This document shows, piece after piece, positions 1 to 11,320 of a stretch of 64,000 nt of DNA (the first letter of the stretch is position 1; every line of letters begins with the position of its first letter). The position numbers and the translations under genes are program-made. The notes below the pieces were generated by a model. It had not been told where the DNA came from. It saw only the letters and a program-made list of their open reading frames with translations, and did not search any database. The stretch spans positions 9,934,501 through 9,998,500 of the forward strand of contig JAHQIY010000001.1 of assembly GCA_019054805.1 (NCBI GenBank). Direction: 5' to 3'. Source of the stretch: Brachionus manjavacas (Eukaryota > Rotifera > Eurotatoria > Ploima > Brachionidae).

Positions 1-452
1 CTTGAAGTCAATGAAGTTAAGATACACGGGACTATTCCATTCCAGACTATGATAGTCCTAAGTGTAAATATCTGGTCTATGCATCCTCTTCCTCGTCTAA
101 ATCCTGCTTGTTCTTCTCTAAGTATGACATCCAAGGAGTTCCTGATTCTTTTCAGTATTATGCTACAGAACGCCTTGCTTGCAATGATACAGAATTATAT
201 GTTAGATAAATATATAAGGTATTTTGCCAAAGAAGTGAATCCAGGAAACGTACCAAAAGCACGACCAATCGAAGATTTTTGGGGAAATTTGAAAGCTAAA
301 GTTTATGAGGGTAATTGAAATCTTAAGTAACTCGAAAAAAAATTCGCACTTGCCTGACCAATATGGACCCAAAGGTTGTACAACACTATGCCAAGACTGT
401 TCGCTCTAGGCTCGATATCATACGTAGTCATGGAGTTCAATACTTTAACTGA
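1..452 (+). pseudogene. Tc1/IS630-type transposase, 3' end, decayed
   Basis: The frame is open from base 1 to the stop at 316-318 and contains the motif RPIEDFW at about 268-288. This motif follows the catalytic region in many invertebrate Tc1-like DDE transposases. The typical C-terminus continues after the first stop, but a second stop (328-330) and a one-base frameshift in the A-run at 335-342 interrupt it. The last part, in another frame (363-452), reads MDPKVVQHYAKTVRSRLDII and ends at a TGA. The first stop falls where the family usually has Trp (TGG to TGA). This is an inactive relic, and its 5' part lies outside the window. No terminal inverted repeat was recognised downstream. The family call is confident; the exact clade is not. 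Confidence 0.75.
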
Positions 453-2362
453 TATTTTTTTTAAATAATTTAAAAATAAGAGGGTTCAGTTATAATTTCA
501 AAATAATTTAAAAGTCTTTGTTAAATAAAACCATTTTTATGATAAAATTAATTTTGTGCCATTTTTTATTCTAAACCCGTTATTAGTTCGAATTTAAGCT
601 TTTAATTAAGTGGCATTTTGAAAATTTAAATAAAATTTTTAAAGACATTTTCATAATTTTTTTAATTTTAGAAAAACTTTTTTTAAATAAAAAATATATA
701 AGAATTTAAATAATCATACTTTAAAAAGTATATCATTCAAAAGCTAGATTCATAAGCTTTAATTTTAATATTCAATATTTTTAAGGTAAACAGGGTTTAG
801 GAGTTCCTTAAGTTCATTTAGGCTCCTCATTTTCTGTGCATCTTTTCGTTAGCTATTGACTGTTATTTTTTATTTTTTTCCAGCAAAATTCGCTTAGCAC
901 CCATCTTATATTCTTAAATTAATTTTACAATGCTACCAAAAATGTTTGATCGCATATTTGCTTCACATGCATTTCAAATGAAATGTTCACAAGAATCCAA
1001 TGATTGAGAGTCTTCCAACAACGTTAAGTGTTACCCTTCCTGAAAAAAACCTCCGAAGAAAAAAATTTTAGCTCATTTTAATCAGGATAAAATTCCATAC
1101 AAAATGATGCATCATACTAGCATTTGAAGTTTCATTACCACTTAGGACAAGGAAGACCTAAGTGTAAGGGTCATTCATGAGTCCAGAACATGCCAAAAAA
1201 AATTTTGTTAAAAAGAGCTTGCTATTTTTGAAAACTTGATAAAATTTCAAACTTCAATTTTCATAATGTTATCTTAATGAGATCAGAAAATTTTTTCTTT
1301 TTAAAATTTAGGACAACCATTTTTTTCATTATTATAACAAATGTACTCAATATTTTTTTGTATTAATTAATTTTGCTATCAAAGATAAATTTTTTAAAAT
1401 TCAAACATTCAAATTTTGTTTTAATTGAAAATTTTTTTTGTTGGCATCAATTAAATTTGATCTTATAATTTTAGAGAAAAAGTTAAAGTTTAATTTTAGG
1501 AAATATCAATTTATTTGCTTTAATAAAACGAGGAAAATTTAGTTTTGTCAACAAATAATTATTAATCATGAAAATGAATTAATTAATCAAATTAAATATC
1601 AAATTTTGTATTATTTTAAAGAAAGACACAAAAATGGACTGTTTTAGTTATAAAATTAATTTTGAATTTCATCTAATAGAGTTTATTTACATTAATAGTT
1701 TATTCAAAATAAATGATAAATATTAACAATTCAAAAGACGCATCGATTTAGTTATAATTAAAATCTAATTGAATTGATTCATACTAAGATTTAAAGAATC
1801 AATTTATGCTTACGCAAAAAACGTATAAAATAAAACAACGAAGTTTATCATTCTGAATTATTTAATTTATTAAATGTAATTAAACTCTAAATCGATTTTA
1901 CATTAATTTAAAATACCAGTACCTGATGCAATTTTTGCAGCAAAAAAATTCTCTTTTTTAAAGCTCTTTTTGAAAAATTTTTACATATGAAATGATACAA
2001 TCTATGTGGATTACCCTATTCATTGGACACTACAATTAAGGAAAGAAAAAAAAATTGAAAAATCTTAAAATGCAAATTCATTTTCAGCATCAGTTGCCAG
2101 ACATTCTCAAAGCCCAATCTAGAACAACGCACTTAACTTGACCATTTGCTAAATTTTGAACTCTTTTTCACCACGAATGATTATTTATTGTTGGAATAGA
2201 GAACATTTTGATAGATTATCTTGAAATAGTTACAAATATTTGATAAAATTTTGCAGAAAAAATTAATTATCCTTAATTTATAAAAAAAAGAACATTTGAG
2301 AAAAAAAAAAAAAAAAAAAGTAAATTATATAATGAATGGCTGTGTTGCTATAGATAAGAATT
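453..2362. other. Intergenic, no gene seen
   Basis: AT-rich sequence with frequent stops in all frames. It includes a small 8-bp stem (CACTTAGG/CCTAAGTG) near 1139-1164 and a long A run at about 2302-2320. The region next to the kinase gene would contain its 3' UTR. Nothing else is supported. Confidence 0.5.
2184..2189 (-). terminator. Probable poly(A) signal of the Src-family gene
   Basis: AATAAA on the minus strand (TTTATT on plus), about 174 nt past the kinase stop codon. It is the nearest canonical hexamer. In AT-rich DNA this motif is common, so the assignment rests on position only. Confidence 0.4.
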
Positions 2363-5300
2363 CTAATCTCCCGGATTTCTGTAACACGGCTGAGTGTTAA
2401 TGAAATAGTCATTGAAAAAATGGTAGAGTGCATCGAATGTGGGTCGCTGTTGCGGGTCCTCGTGCCAGCATTTTAGCGTCATATTGTAGTAGGCGTCTGT
2501 GCAAAGACCTTGCGGCTTTGGCATTCGGTATTGATTTTCCTTGACTTCGTAAATTACTTGGGGATGAGTCATTCCGGGATAGGGGTTGGCGCCCAGAGTT
2601 ATCAATTCATACAAAAGGATTCCAAAAGACCAAACATCCGACTTGATGGTATAAGCTCTAAGGCCTGTGTGCGGGTCAACTGTGAACACTTCCGGAGCGG
2701 TCCATTTAACTGGAAACTTGTTCGACTCGTCTTGGCTAAGCTCTAGTTTATCATTGTTGTTCAACATTTGGGCAAAACCAAAATCGGCAATTTTGACAAT
2801 GTTACGCTCACCAACTAGGATGTTGCGCGCGGCCAAGTCTCTATGTACACAACGAGATCCTTCTAAATATTTCATACCACAAGCAATCTGAGCGGCCATG
2901 TCTATTATTTCCTTAAAGTTCAGGTGCATTCCTTCGCCCTCTCTCATGTACTTTAACAACGAGCCGTTGCACATGTACTCGGTCACAATGTAAACCGGCT
3001 CGCCAATTGTGCACACGCACCATAGTTTGACCAATTTTTCATGGCGAAGTTTTTTCATTATTTCAAGCTCTTTTCGGAATTCTTCTTTGCGCGCCTCTTC
3101 TTTTTTCACGTTGCGCTTTTCGGCGTCACTAAATTTTAGGGTCTTTACGGCCACGACAAACCGTTCGCGCCACAAGCCTTTGTACACTTCGCCAAAATTA
3201 CCTGCCCCTATCATTGGTCCTAGTTTAATATTTGCACGGTCCTCTTCCCACACGTCCTTAAAACCCACGAAGCTTGTCACCTTTTGACAAGGCTTGGTCA
3301 AAACCCTGCACAAACCGTTTGCAGCTTCTGATTAAAGATTGATAATTTAAAAAATAATTTAGAGAAAAAAAAGGAAATTTTTTGTTTGGAAAAATTTACT
3401 AGAATAAAATTCAACTAGTTCATCTAAAGAGTTAAATCGGTTCCGGGTTGAAATGTAACAACCACCAGAATCGATTTTTCTAATGCGGTAGTGTTTGGTA
3501 TGACGCTGTTTCTCTTCGTTGTAGTCGAGTATTGACAAGGACCAACATTTGCCATTGTCTTGTTCTGACTCGCGGATCAAAAAAACGCCTGGTTCATTGT
3601 CAAGATACTCCAAAAGACGCTCAGCTTCACGACGAGATGTATTCGGAAAAAACCATCTTTTTGTAGAAAAAGAAATCATTTAAAAAATGATAAAAAATCA
3701 TAGGCCAGCATAAAGATATTGGTTTTGACGGACGTGAAGGTTAATGACAATACGCCTTTATTTATTTTAAAATTTATTAATGTGTTAGGGCGTCAAGTAA
3801 AAAAGGTCCTAAAAAAATCACTCGCTCTTAAATAAAAATTTTAATTAATTAAATAAATAACAATTTTTTTAGATATTTTTTATTATTCTAGTCATGTTGT
3901 ACTCGTCTCATTGGGAAATAAAGATAGCCTAAATTTCAAATACGCATTTAGAAATTGGTCATATTTTGTAAATTTAGATTCAGATTTTTTAATAAAATTT
4001 TTCATAAAGAATTTAATTCGCATTGAGTATCTTAATATGGATACGAGTAAAATTTATCAACTCATTTAATTAGTTTTAAATTTGTTAAACCAAAAATAGC
4101 TTATTTTTCCAATACGTCTTTAACAAAGGTCACTAAAACAAAATAATTAACTACTTAAATAACATTTGGCAAAATAATTTTGGTATTTGGGAAAAAATTG
4201 ATTTTCTAATTTAAAAACAAAGTCAAATAAAATAGTCCTTTACACCCAAATACAAACTTTTAATATAATTAATGTCAAATGTGAAAATAATTCTCTTTTC
4301 TTTAGATTCAAATCCAGATTGCTAAACACGGTGTCTAAAATACCGACATTTGTTAAATGCGGAATTATTTTTCCAAAACTAAAATACGGACTCAAGAAAA
4401 CAAAAATTAGATTTTGTAAAAAAATTAAGTTCTAAAAATTTATTGCAGCAAATTTTTGTTTGTTTTTATGAAAGAGGACCTTAGTCAGCAAATGTTTACT
4501 TTTTTTTTTGATAAATTTTGCACTTCAGGATAGTGATTAATTCGAAAAATTGAATAAAATAACATAAAATAATTTTCATCTTTTGTATCTATTTCAAATT
4601 GTAATTCATTGCAAATAATCTTTGGGCCATTTTTGAAAATTAAAAAAGAAAAATGGAAAACAAAAAAATTTTTAAGATAAATTGGGGGTAATTGTCTTTG
4701 TCAGCTCAAGAGACCTATGATATAGTATGTGAGTATAAAAAGTTTCATTGAGACCAGATTTTAATACCTAAAATAGAAAGAAATGTTTTTTAAATAAATT
4801 TAAATTTTTTTATTTCTAAAATGAACATTTACAATTTTAACTTAAGTTAGTATTTTAGTTTAATCGTGTCCGTATTCCAGACTCCTAGTCCAGGTCCAGT
4901 GCGGTTTTTAATTAAATCGTTATGAATCAAAAAATTTTGGATTTTATCACTTAGAATTTTATAATTTCGCTTTAAATGATCGTGGTCGAACATGGATCAT
5001 AAAATTCCTGCTATTTAGAAATTTAATATTTTCAATTTTTTATTTTCATTTAAAATTTAAAAAAAATAACCATAAATTGAGTTAAATGATTTAAAGATTT
5101 GTTTTGACCATAAGAAAAACAGAAAATATGACGATTAGCCAAATAGATAGCTCTTATTTTATTATTTTTCATAAAGTCGAATTTCCAATAGACAAAAAAT
5201 TGAAAAATTTTAAATCTATTTTGTAAACTATTCTAATGAGAAAAAGATTGTCTTAATTTAAAAATTTTTTTTAGTAAATATGTAGTAGGGGTAAAGTTTA

Positions 5301-6949
5301 TATTTTTTTAGATTTAAAATAATATAAACTTTACCTAAATCGATTTAATTACACTTCGCCAGGCATATGTTGACACGGACCGTTGACCGGACCAAGTTTG
5401 AAAGGGCGATTGACAAAATTTTTTTTAAATATGTAGTAGGGGTAAAGTTTATATTTTTTTAGATTTAAAAAAAATTTTTAAATTAAGTCAATCTTTTTCT
5501 CATTGGAATAGTTTACAAAATAGATTTAAAATTTTTCAATTTTTTGTCTATTGGAAATTCGACTTTGGAATAATAAAATAAGAGCTATCTATTTGGCTAA
5601 TCGTCATATTTTCTGTTTTTCTTATGGTCAAAACAAATCTTTAAATCATTTAACTCAATTTATGGTTATTTTTTTTAAATTTTAAATGAAAATAAAAAAT
5701 TGAAAATATTAAATTTCCAAATAGCGAAACATTTAAAATTTTTGCTCAATGCATAAAATTTACAATCAAATTTAAATCTAGTTTTTCTAATATCAGATTT
5801 AAATTTTTTATCTAAAAACGATGAAAAAAATCTCTATTTTCTAACTTTGCTTTAAAATAGAATTTTTAATCTTTGCTTTAGTATTCTAAGCTTAAAACAC
5901 TTTACTTTATGACAAAAAATGAACAAAACTTTTTCAACAAAAAAATATACTTTTTTAATTGAAAAACTGTAATAAAATTTTCTATAAAAAATTGGCTCCA
6001 ATCTCAAATTAATTAAAAAAAAAAAATTATTTAGTTTTTAGAGAAAAAAATTATGAAAAAATTCAAACCCTTCCAATGTAAGCCTGGTCATTTTGGAGCC
6101 AACATTTGTCAAAAAAAAAAGTTGAATTTTCCTAGCAATCTCGACTGAAGAGAAAACTAGCTAAAGTCAAATATTCGAAAAATTTTTAATTAATTTCGTG
6201 ACAAAAAACCTTATTAGAAATTGTATATTTTTAAAATTAACAATTAAGCCAAAATCAAACTAACAAGGATTAGCATTTGTAATTGCTGTGTGTGTGTGTG
6301 TGGAGGTTAATCCCTAGGGGGTAACAAAGGCGGCCTAAAGCATCAATCGAACTTACTCTTTTATTTGAAGGTCGTCAATTGTAGTGATGTAATTAAATGG
6401 CACATAACCGGTTTCCTTGGTACGTAGGTTTTTGGCCAGCCACCAGTCTGGATGGCTCTTGTCTATAACAATCAGCTGGTCGTTCTTCTTTATTGTCATG
6501 TCATCCTTGGTCGCGCTTTCATAGTCAAACAAAGCAATGTAATTTGGCTTCTCTAGCAAGGAATTTGAATGAATTCCATTAGACAAAATGTGCTTGTTGT
6601 TTACGATTTGGTTAGACGACGATTGTGTGAGTAGAGAGTTGGACATGCCGTTTAGAATGGCCGTAGTGGAGCAGAAGCTTCCGTTTTGAGTGTGCGGCAT
6701 GCCGTTCTGATGGTGCAGCTGCTGGAGCAACATGTTCTGATTGTTATTCGAGTTGATTAGGTTGGGCGAGTGGTTCATGAGCGGGTACTGGTGGTGGCCG
6801 TTGACCGGACCAAGACCCGACGTCGTGTTTTCCAGATTGCCTTTTTGAATTCCCAATTTGTAGACTTGTTCGCGGTTAGAGCTCGTTTTGTACGAGTGGT
6901 GGCCACCGTGGTTGTCGGTGCCCTTGTTTGCCGGGCATATGTTTCCCAT
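2363..6949 (-). CDS. SRC: Src-family non-receptor tyrosine kinase (Src42A/FRK-like), 604 aa
   Basis: Exons on the minus strand are 6949-6357, 3656-3400 and 3327-2363, with phases closing exactly to 604 codons plus TAG. The start MGNICPANKG gives Gly2 for myristoylation and Cys5 for palmitoylation, so the protein should sit on the inner plasma membrane. An Asn/His/Gln-rich unique region spans about residues 2-134. SH3 is about 136-191 (ALFDY, WW, GYVPFNYI). SH2 is about 199-298, with FLIRES and the phosphotyrosine-binding Arg226. The kinase domain is about 318-585: GAGNFG loop 324-329, Lys345, Glu370, HRDLAARN 445-452, DFG 465-467 and APE 494-496. The tail TQPCYRNPGD keeps an inhibitory-type Tyr599. 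Oddities are a Lys/Glu-rich insert after the Lys345 strand, an insert after APE and no tyrosine in the activation loop. HRDLAARN and PVKWTAPE point to the Src42A/FRK side rather than vertebrate Src. The kinase domain has no intron. Confidence 0.93.
5011..5724. repeat. Large near-perfect inverted repeat (hairpin) in Src intron 1
   Basis: The left arm is about 5011-5272 and the right arm about 5466-5724. Read as reverse complements they agree over ~255 bp with about four substitutions and one short indel (ATGAAA versus GG near 5165-5175 and 5567). The ~190-bp centre holds a direct repeat of about 45 bp (5275-5319 and 5428-5472) and a GC-richer core (about 5350-5410). No coding sequence, terminal motif or target-site duplication is visible at the outer ends, so it does not look like a standard transposon. 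In Src pre-mRNA it would fold into a long double-stranded stem. Confidence 0.93.
5275..5319 (+). repeat. 45-bp direct repeat, left copy, inside the hairpin
   Basis: Begins AAATATGTAGTAGGGGTAAA and is repeated at about 5428-5472. The two copies bracket the GC-richer core. The left copy continues into a small stem of its own (AAAGTTTATA pairing with TATAAACTTT, about 5293-5332). Confidence 0.9.
6285..6302. repeat. Short (GT)n microsatellite
   Basis: A run of alternating G and T in Src intron 1, about 50 bp inside the exon 1 donor. Confidence 0.8.
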
Positions 6950-7025
6950 TCTCTTTGCACAATATCCAGTCCTGTTCGGGCTACAAGATCATTGCGAGGC
7001 GCATGAACCGTTCGGCTAACGGGAT
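6950..7025 (-). promoter_or_regulatory. Possible Src 5' UTR with a short uORF
   Basis: On the minus strand an acceptor-like TTTGGTTTAG ends at 7026, so a 5' UTR exon (or a spliced-leader acceptor) could start at 7025. It contains an upstream ORF at 7004-6981, MRLAMIL then stop, ending 31 nt before the kinase ATG. Position and motif are seen directly; use of the acceptor is inference. Confidence 0.35.
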
Positions 7026-7282
7026 CTAAACCAAAAAGAGTATTCGTTTAATTTTGGACTAGTTCGAATAGAAAAAACAAAATAAATAATTTCTTGCTAG
7101 CCTCGTTTGGAGATTTAAGTCTAAACTAAAAAATATAGATTAATTATCATATTTTATATTAGGATTTTTCTCTACTAGTGGTCGATTGATGTAGCTAGCT
7201 ATTAGTTTAAGAAAAGTATTGTTGAGTTATTCGCATTTGATTGTTGGCAATTATAATTTTTCATTCAAATATGGACCAAACT

Positions 7283-7472
7283 TTTTCCTTTGTTTTCTCT
7301 CTCGTACACCCCCCCCCCTATTCACTCTCGCTCTCGGCTTCTTTATCCTCTTGGCTTCAAGACCAAAAATATTTTTTTGTACACAAATAGTGAGCTGACT
7401 ACTTAGCTATTTACTGTATGTTTTATTAAAATTTGTGGCTTTCTCCCTCTCATCATCTCTCTCTCTCTCAAT
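7283..7472. promoter_or_regulatory. Pyrimidine-rich tracts upstream of Src
   Basis: A CT-rich stretch with a pure C run (about 7309-7318) is followed by (CT)n at about 7443-7470. On the coding strand of the kinase gene these are G and GA repeats 350-520 bp before the start codon, a common place for GAGA-type promoter sequence. No TATA box or initiator can be assigned with confidence. Confidence 0.35.
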
Positions 7473-10400
7473 CGTTTGCTTACAAGAAGATTAATTGAAA
7501 TTTTTAATTATGAATTATAATAAATCCTGACGTGATCTGAATCGGCTAGCAGTTGATCATTTGGAAAAATTAACCAAAACATTTGGCCAATAGACAATTT
7601 TTTTCTTTACAATAATTAAGCATGTTTTAGTTGCTGAATATAAATGACAATGGATTTTTGTTGCAGCCAAAGAGCCTCCAAGACTGTCTGAAAAAGAACC
7701 GAACAAAATTCAATTTTTTTTACTTAATTTAGATTCCCGAAGATATGAGACTAGATCAAAATCAAGTATTAAAAAAACAGAAAAAATAAAATATGGAAAT
7801 TTTTGTTTTCAAAAGTTCTTATTGTCGATCCCATTTTCAAGGGCGGTTGAATCCTTTTATAAAATCAAATAGAGAGAAAAAATAGAAATAACAAAGTTTA
7901 CTAATAATACAAATTAAAGTTGAATTTAAATTTTGACAACATGCTACAGAATTTTAAAAAATTCAAATTAATATTTTTTCAATTTTTCTACAAAAATGGT
8001 TAAAGGTAGATTTAAATCACGAAATAACTTGACTTAAAATATTGAGAATATATTTATATAATCATTTAACTTGCCTTTTGATGAAAAATAAAAAAAAAAC
8101 TTTTTCTTGGTTCATACGAAATTGTTGTTTGAACATTATTTCTTGTTCTTTTGATGTTTTCTTAATTAAAATTCCCAACGATACGAGACAAGATCAAAAC
8201 AAAGATTTAAAAAAAAATTTTGCTCCCCATTTACTAAACGAGAATGATCACTCTCATTTATAGATTAGTTTATCTATGCCAAATAAAAACTCTTTCAGTT
8301 CAACAAAAAATAAAAAAGTAAAAGATTAAATTTAAAAATAGTTGAAATGAAATGTAAAAGAGAGTTAAATAGATAAATTGAAACTGTGAATGACAGGGAA
8401 TAAGAATCCATATAATCCTTAGATATTTAAATAAATAATCACTCTATTTCTTGTTTTTGAGTTAATATTGCCGTTCTTGGCCGCTGAGATCATAACTAAT
8501 TGAATTCATCAGCCATTTTAATTCCAAATTGCTACAAGAAAAGGAAAAAATTATTTAAAAATTAAATGGCTCAACATATTTTTTATATTTTATTCTTCTA
8601 AAAATGAAAATTTATATTAACTCAATATGTAAATTAAAAAAAAATTTAAGATACATTTATTCGAATGGAAACTGAAAAGAAGATTTTTTTCAAGCCGTTC
8701 TGAGCCTCCTCGGGCTATTTTATTTAAAATATATTAATGGTGCAACTAATTATCTTCTTGATTAAAAAAATTAAAAATTTTTTTTTATTAATTTTGGTCT
8801 AATATTTCTATCTACTCACATATATCCAATAAATTAAATTATTCGACATTCTTTTTTCTATGTTTTCATGTTATACGAATTTATTTTGTTTTAAAACAAT
8901 GTATTTTTTTTATTTCTCAGATAAAAGATAAAAAAAATGTTGACTTGTTCTTGTTTGTAAATAGACTTATTGTAAACAAATTTTTTTTAGAGAATTCTAA
9001 TTGCGTTTGAAAATTAAAATTCTCTTTGTAAAATATTTTTGTTTACTTTTAAATTTGATTTATTAGTAAGTCAACTTTTTTATCACAATGTTTACATTTG
9101 ACGAGCAATTAAAAATTTCATAATTTCTAGGTAAAGTTTTAGAAAGACGTAAATATTTTTTTGATATTACCTTTAAACTTTTTTTTTAAAAAGCAATAAA
9201 GTAAAGCATAAATTTTATAGCACCTTTTCTTTTTTGTTAAATGTAATAAAATTTTCGAGCAAAAAAAATTGAAAAGATAAAAAAAAAGAAAAAGAAATTT
9301 GAAGCAGTTTTCTTTTTATCTATTTAAATTTTTGACTGTTCTGTTATCAAAATAACACTTTAAATATCAAATTAACGGTAAGTTGTAAAAATAGGATGCT
9401 TTAACCTAAAATAAAATGAATAATTTAAAATGAAAATAATTGTTAAATTCAATTAACTTAGCTTCAACATGTGTGATATTCTCTTTAGATTAAAACTAGA
9501 AATAATTTAAAAAAGAGAAGATCTGAAACGAATAAATCAAGAGCTATCTTTTGATGAAAATAATTTAGAAGAAAAAAATTATTTGTATAAAATAACAATT
9601 ATAAGACGAATTTTTCCTACTTAAATTTAAATGAATAAAATTTAACTTTTATTTACTTCTAAATTTGAAACTGTTTATTGTTTTTTCTTCAAACCTGATA
9701 ATTTTGTCAAATGATAATTTTAATTTCAACAAGCTTATGTTTAATTTTTTAAATTTTTCAAAAATTCAATTCTTTTCTAGTGTCTTAAACTAATTTCATT
9801 TGAAAAAAAAACGCTTCATTGAGTTCGAATTTATTTAACTTAATTTATGCCTTACATTTTTTTTATTTTAAATATTTAATTGTTGAATTTTATGACCTTA
9901 TTTTGAATAGTAAGCTGATATTTTATCGTAAAATATTCAAATAATTCAATTTTTATCAAAAATCATTTTCGGTCTAATAATAATAGATTTTTTTCCACTC
10001 GAAGCCAAACTAAAATTTAAGACACTTATTGAAATTAAAAAAAAATTAAGTCTTCGATCAAAATAAACCGATTTATCATTCATTCTTTTAACCATATATC
10101 TCCAAAAAAAAACATACAGATCTGTCTGAAATTAAAGACTGGCAAAATTTAATTTTGTAAATAATTATTTTATTTTTAAGTCTTCTATCATAACAATTCT
10201 AAATAAGTAAAAATATTTTTGTTGTCTGTCTATGCCCAAGTAAATGAATAAATTAATTTGAACAACACTTGATTTCAGAATCTCAGCCAAATTTTTCACG
10301 GAGCTTATGAGCAGATAATTTAAAAATTCTACTAAAAAATTCCAAACAAGTCTTAAATAACTTTAGTTTTAATTTATTTGTAGAACCCATAAAAAATTAG

Positions 10401-11320
10401 TAACATTGAGATTGCGATCAATATTTAGTAATGATTTTGCTATCACAAAATTTCGTTCAGAAATTTTTAAAATATGAACTCACCACATGTTTTGGTTACT
10501 AAATTTAAGTGTACAAAATGTTCCATTAAAATAATAAACAATTAACTAGACTTAATTGTTTAAAAACATGATTTTTAACAAGCAAAAAAAATGAAAACAT
10601 ATTTCGAACACATGTAACTCGTGAATCAAAATAAATTAATCCTTTTGCTTTTGTCTAATTTTCACTCGTAAAATCGTGATTAAATTCGATGTGGAGAATC
10701 ATTAATTTTTCAAGGGAAAATACCTACCAAGCAAATAGAGGTGACCTTTTCTAAGTCTAGCCTATTTAAAAAAGTTTATTGGCTTTTCTTTTTAAAGTGT
10801 CCTTATGATTATTATTTTTTTTTTTAAATATCTGCATCGAGCATTAGCTCCGTCTAATTCTTTTAATTAAAAAAATCTTTTCGAACATTCTTATTTTTCT
10901 AAACTAATTATTAAAATGATTTTTTTCTAATTTAATTAAAAAAATTTCATTTAATAGTTCAAATTACCTCAAGATATTACCCGAAACTCGATTGTCTATT
11001 AATCTAAATTAATTTTTTGAAGCTGTATTTTTTTATTTTCATTTCGTGATTAATATTTTACTAGGACTTATGGAACATTTTTTAATTATATTTTTTTTTC
11101 ATCGATCTTATTCTAATAAAATAAATTATGATTTTTTTCTATGTCTTCAACTATCTAGAAAAAAATAATAAGTGATAGTCGAATTTTTTTTAAGTTAATT
11201 CTGAAATTTCACAACTTTTCAAAATTATAAATTAATTTGTTCAAATAAAAGAAGAAAATTTGTATATGGATAATTTCTGAAAAATAAGATAATCTGACAA
11301 TTGGAATTCCATCATTCAAA
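7473..11320. other. Intergenic, no gene seen
   Basis: AT-rich sequence between the divergent Src and ZCCHC10-like genes. Two diverged copies of a ~30-bp segment (ATTCCC.A.GATA.GAGAC.AGATCAAAA) occur near 7733-7762 and 8169-8198, so some old repeat debris is present. No coding exon was recognised. Confidence 0.5.

Larger units (their letters stand above)
3657..6356 (-). other. Src intron 1 (2.7 kb)
   Basis: Donor GTAAGT at 6356-6351, acceptor AG at 3658-3657. It joins GA|A to give Glu198 immediately before the SH2 Trp. It contains the large inverted repeat at 5011-5724 and a short GT microsatellite near 6285-6302. The rest is AT-rich with no recognisable coding sequence. Confidence 0.85.

Noticed and set aside
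6770-7006. ORFs on both strands overlapping Src exon 1
   Set aside because: Out-of-frame shadows of a less AT-rich coding exon.
8042-8263. 73-codon plus-strand ORF
   Set aside because: AT-rich chance composition. The region overlaps a diverged repeat (8169-8198).
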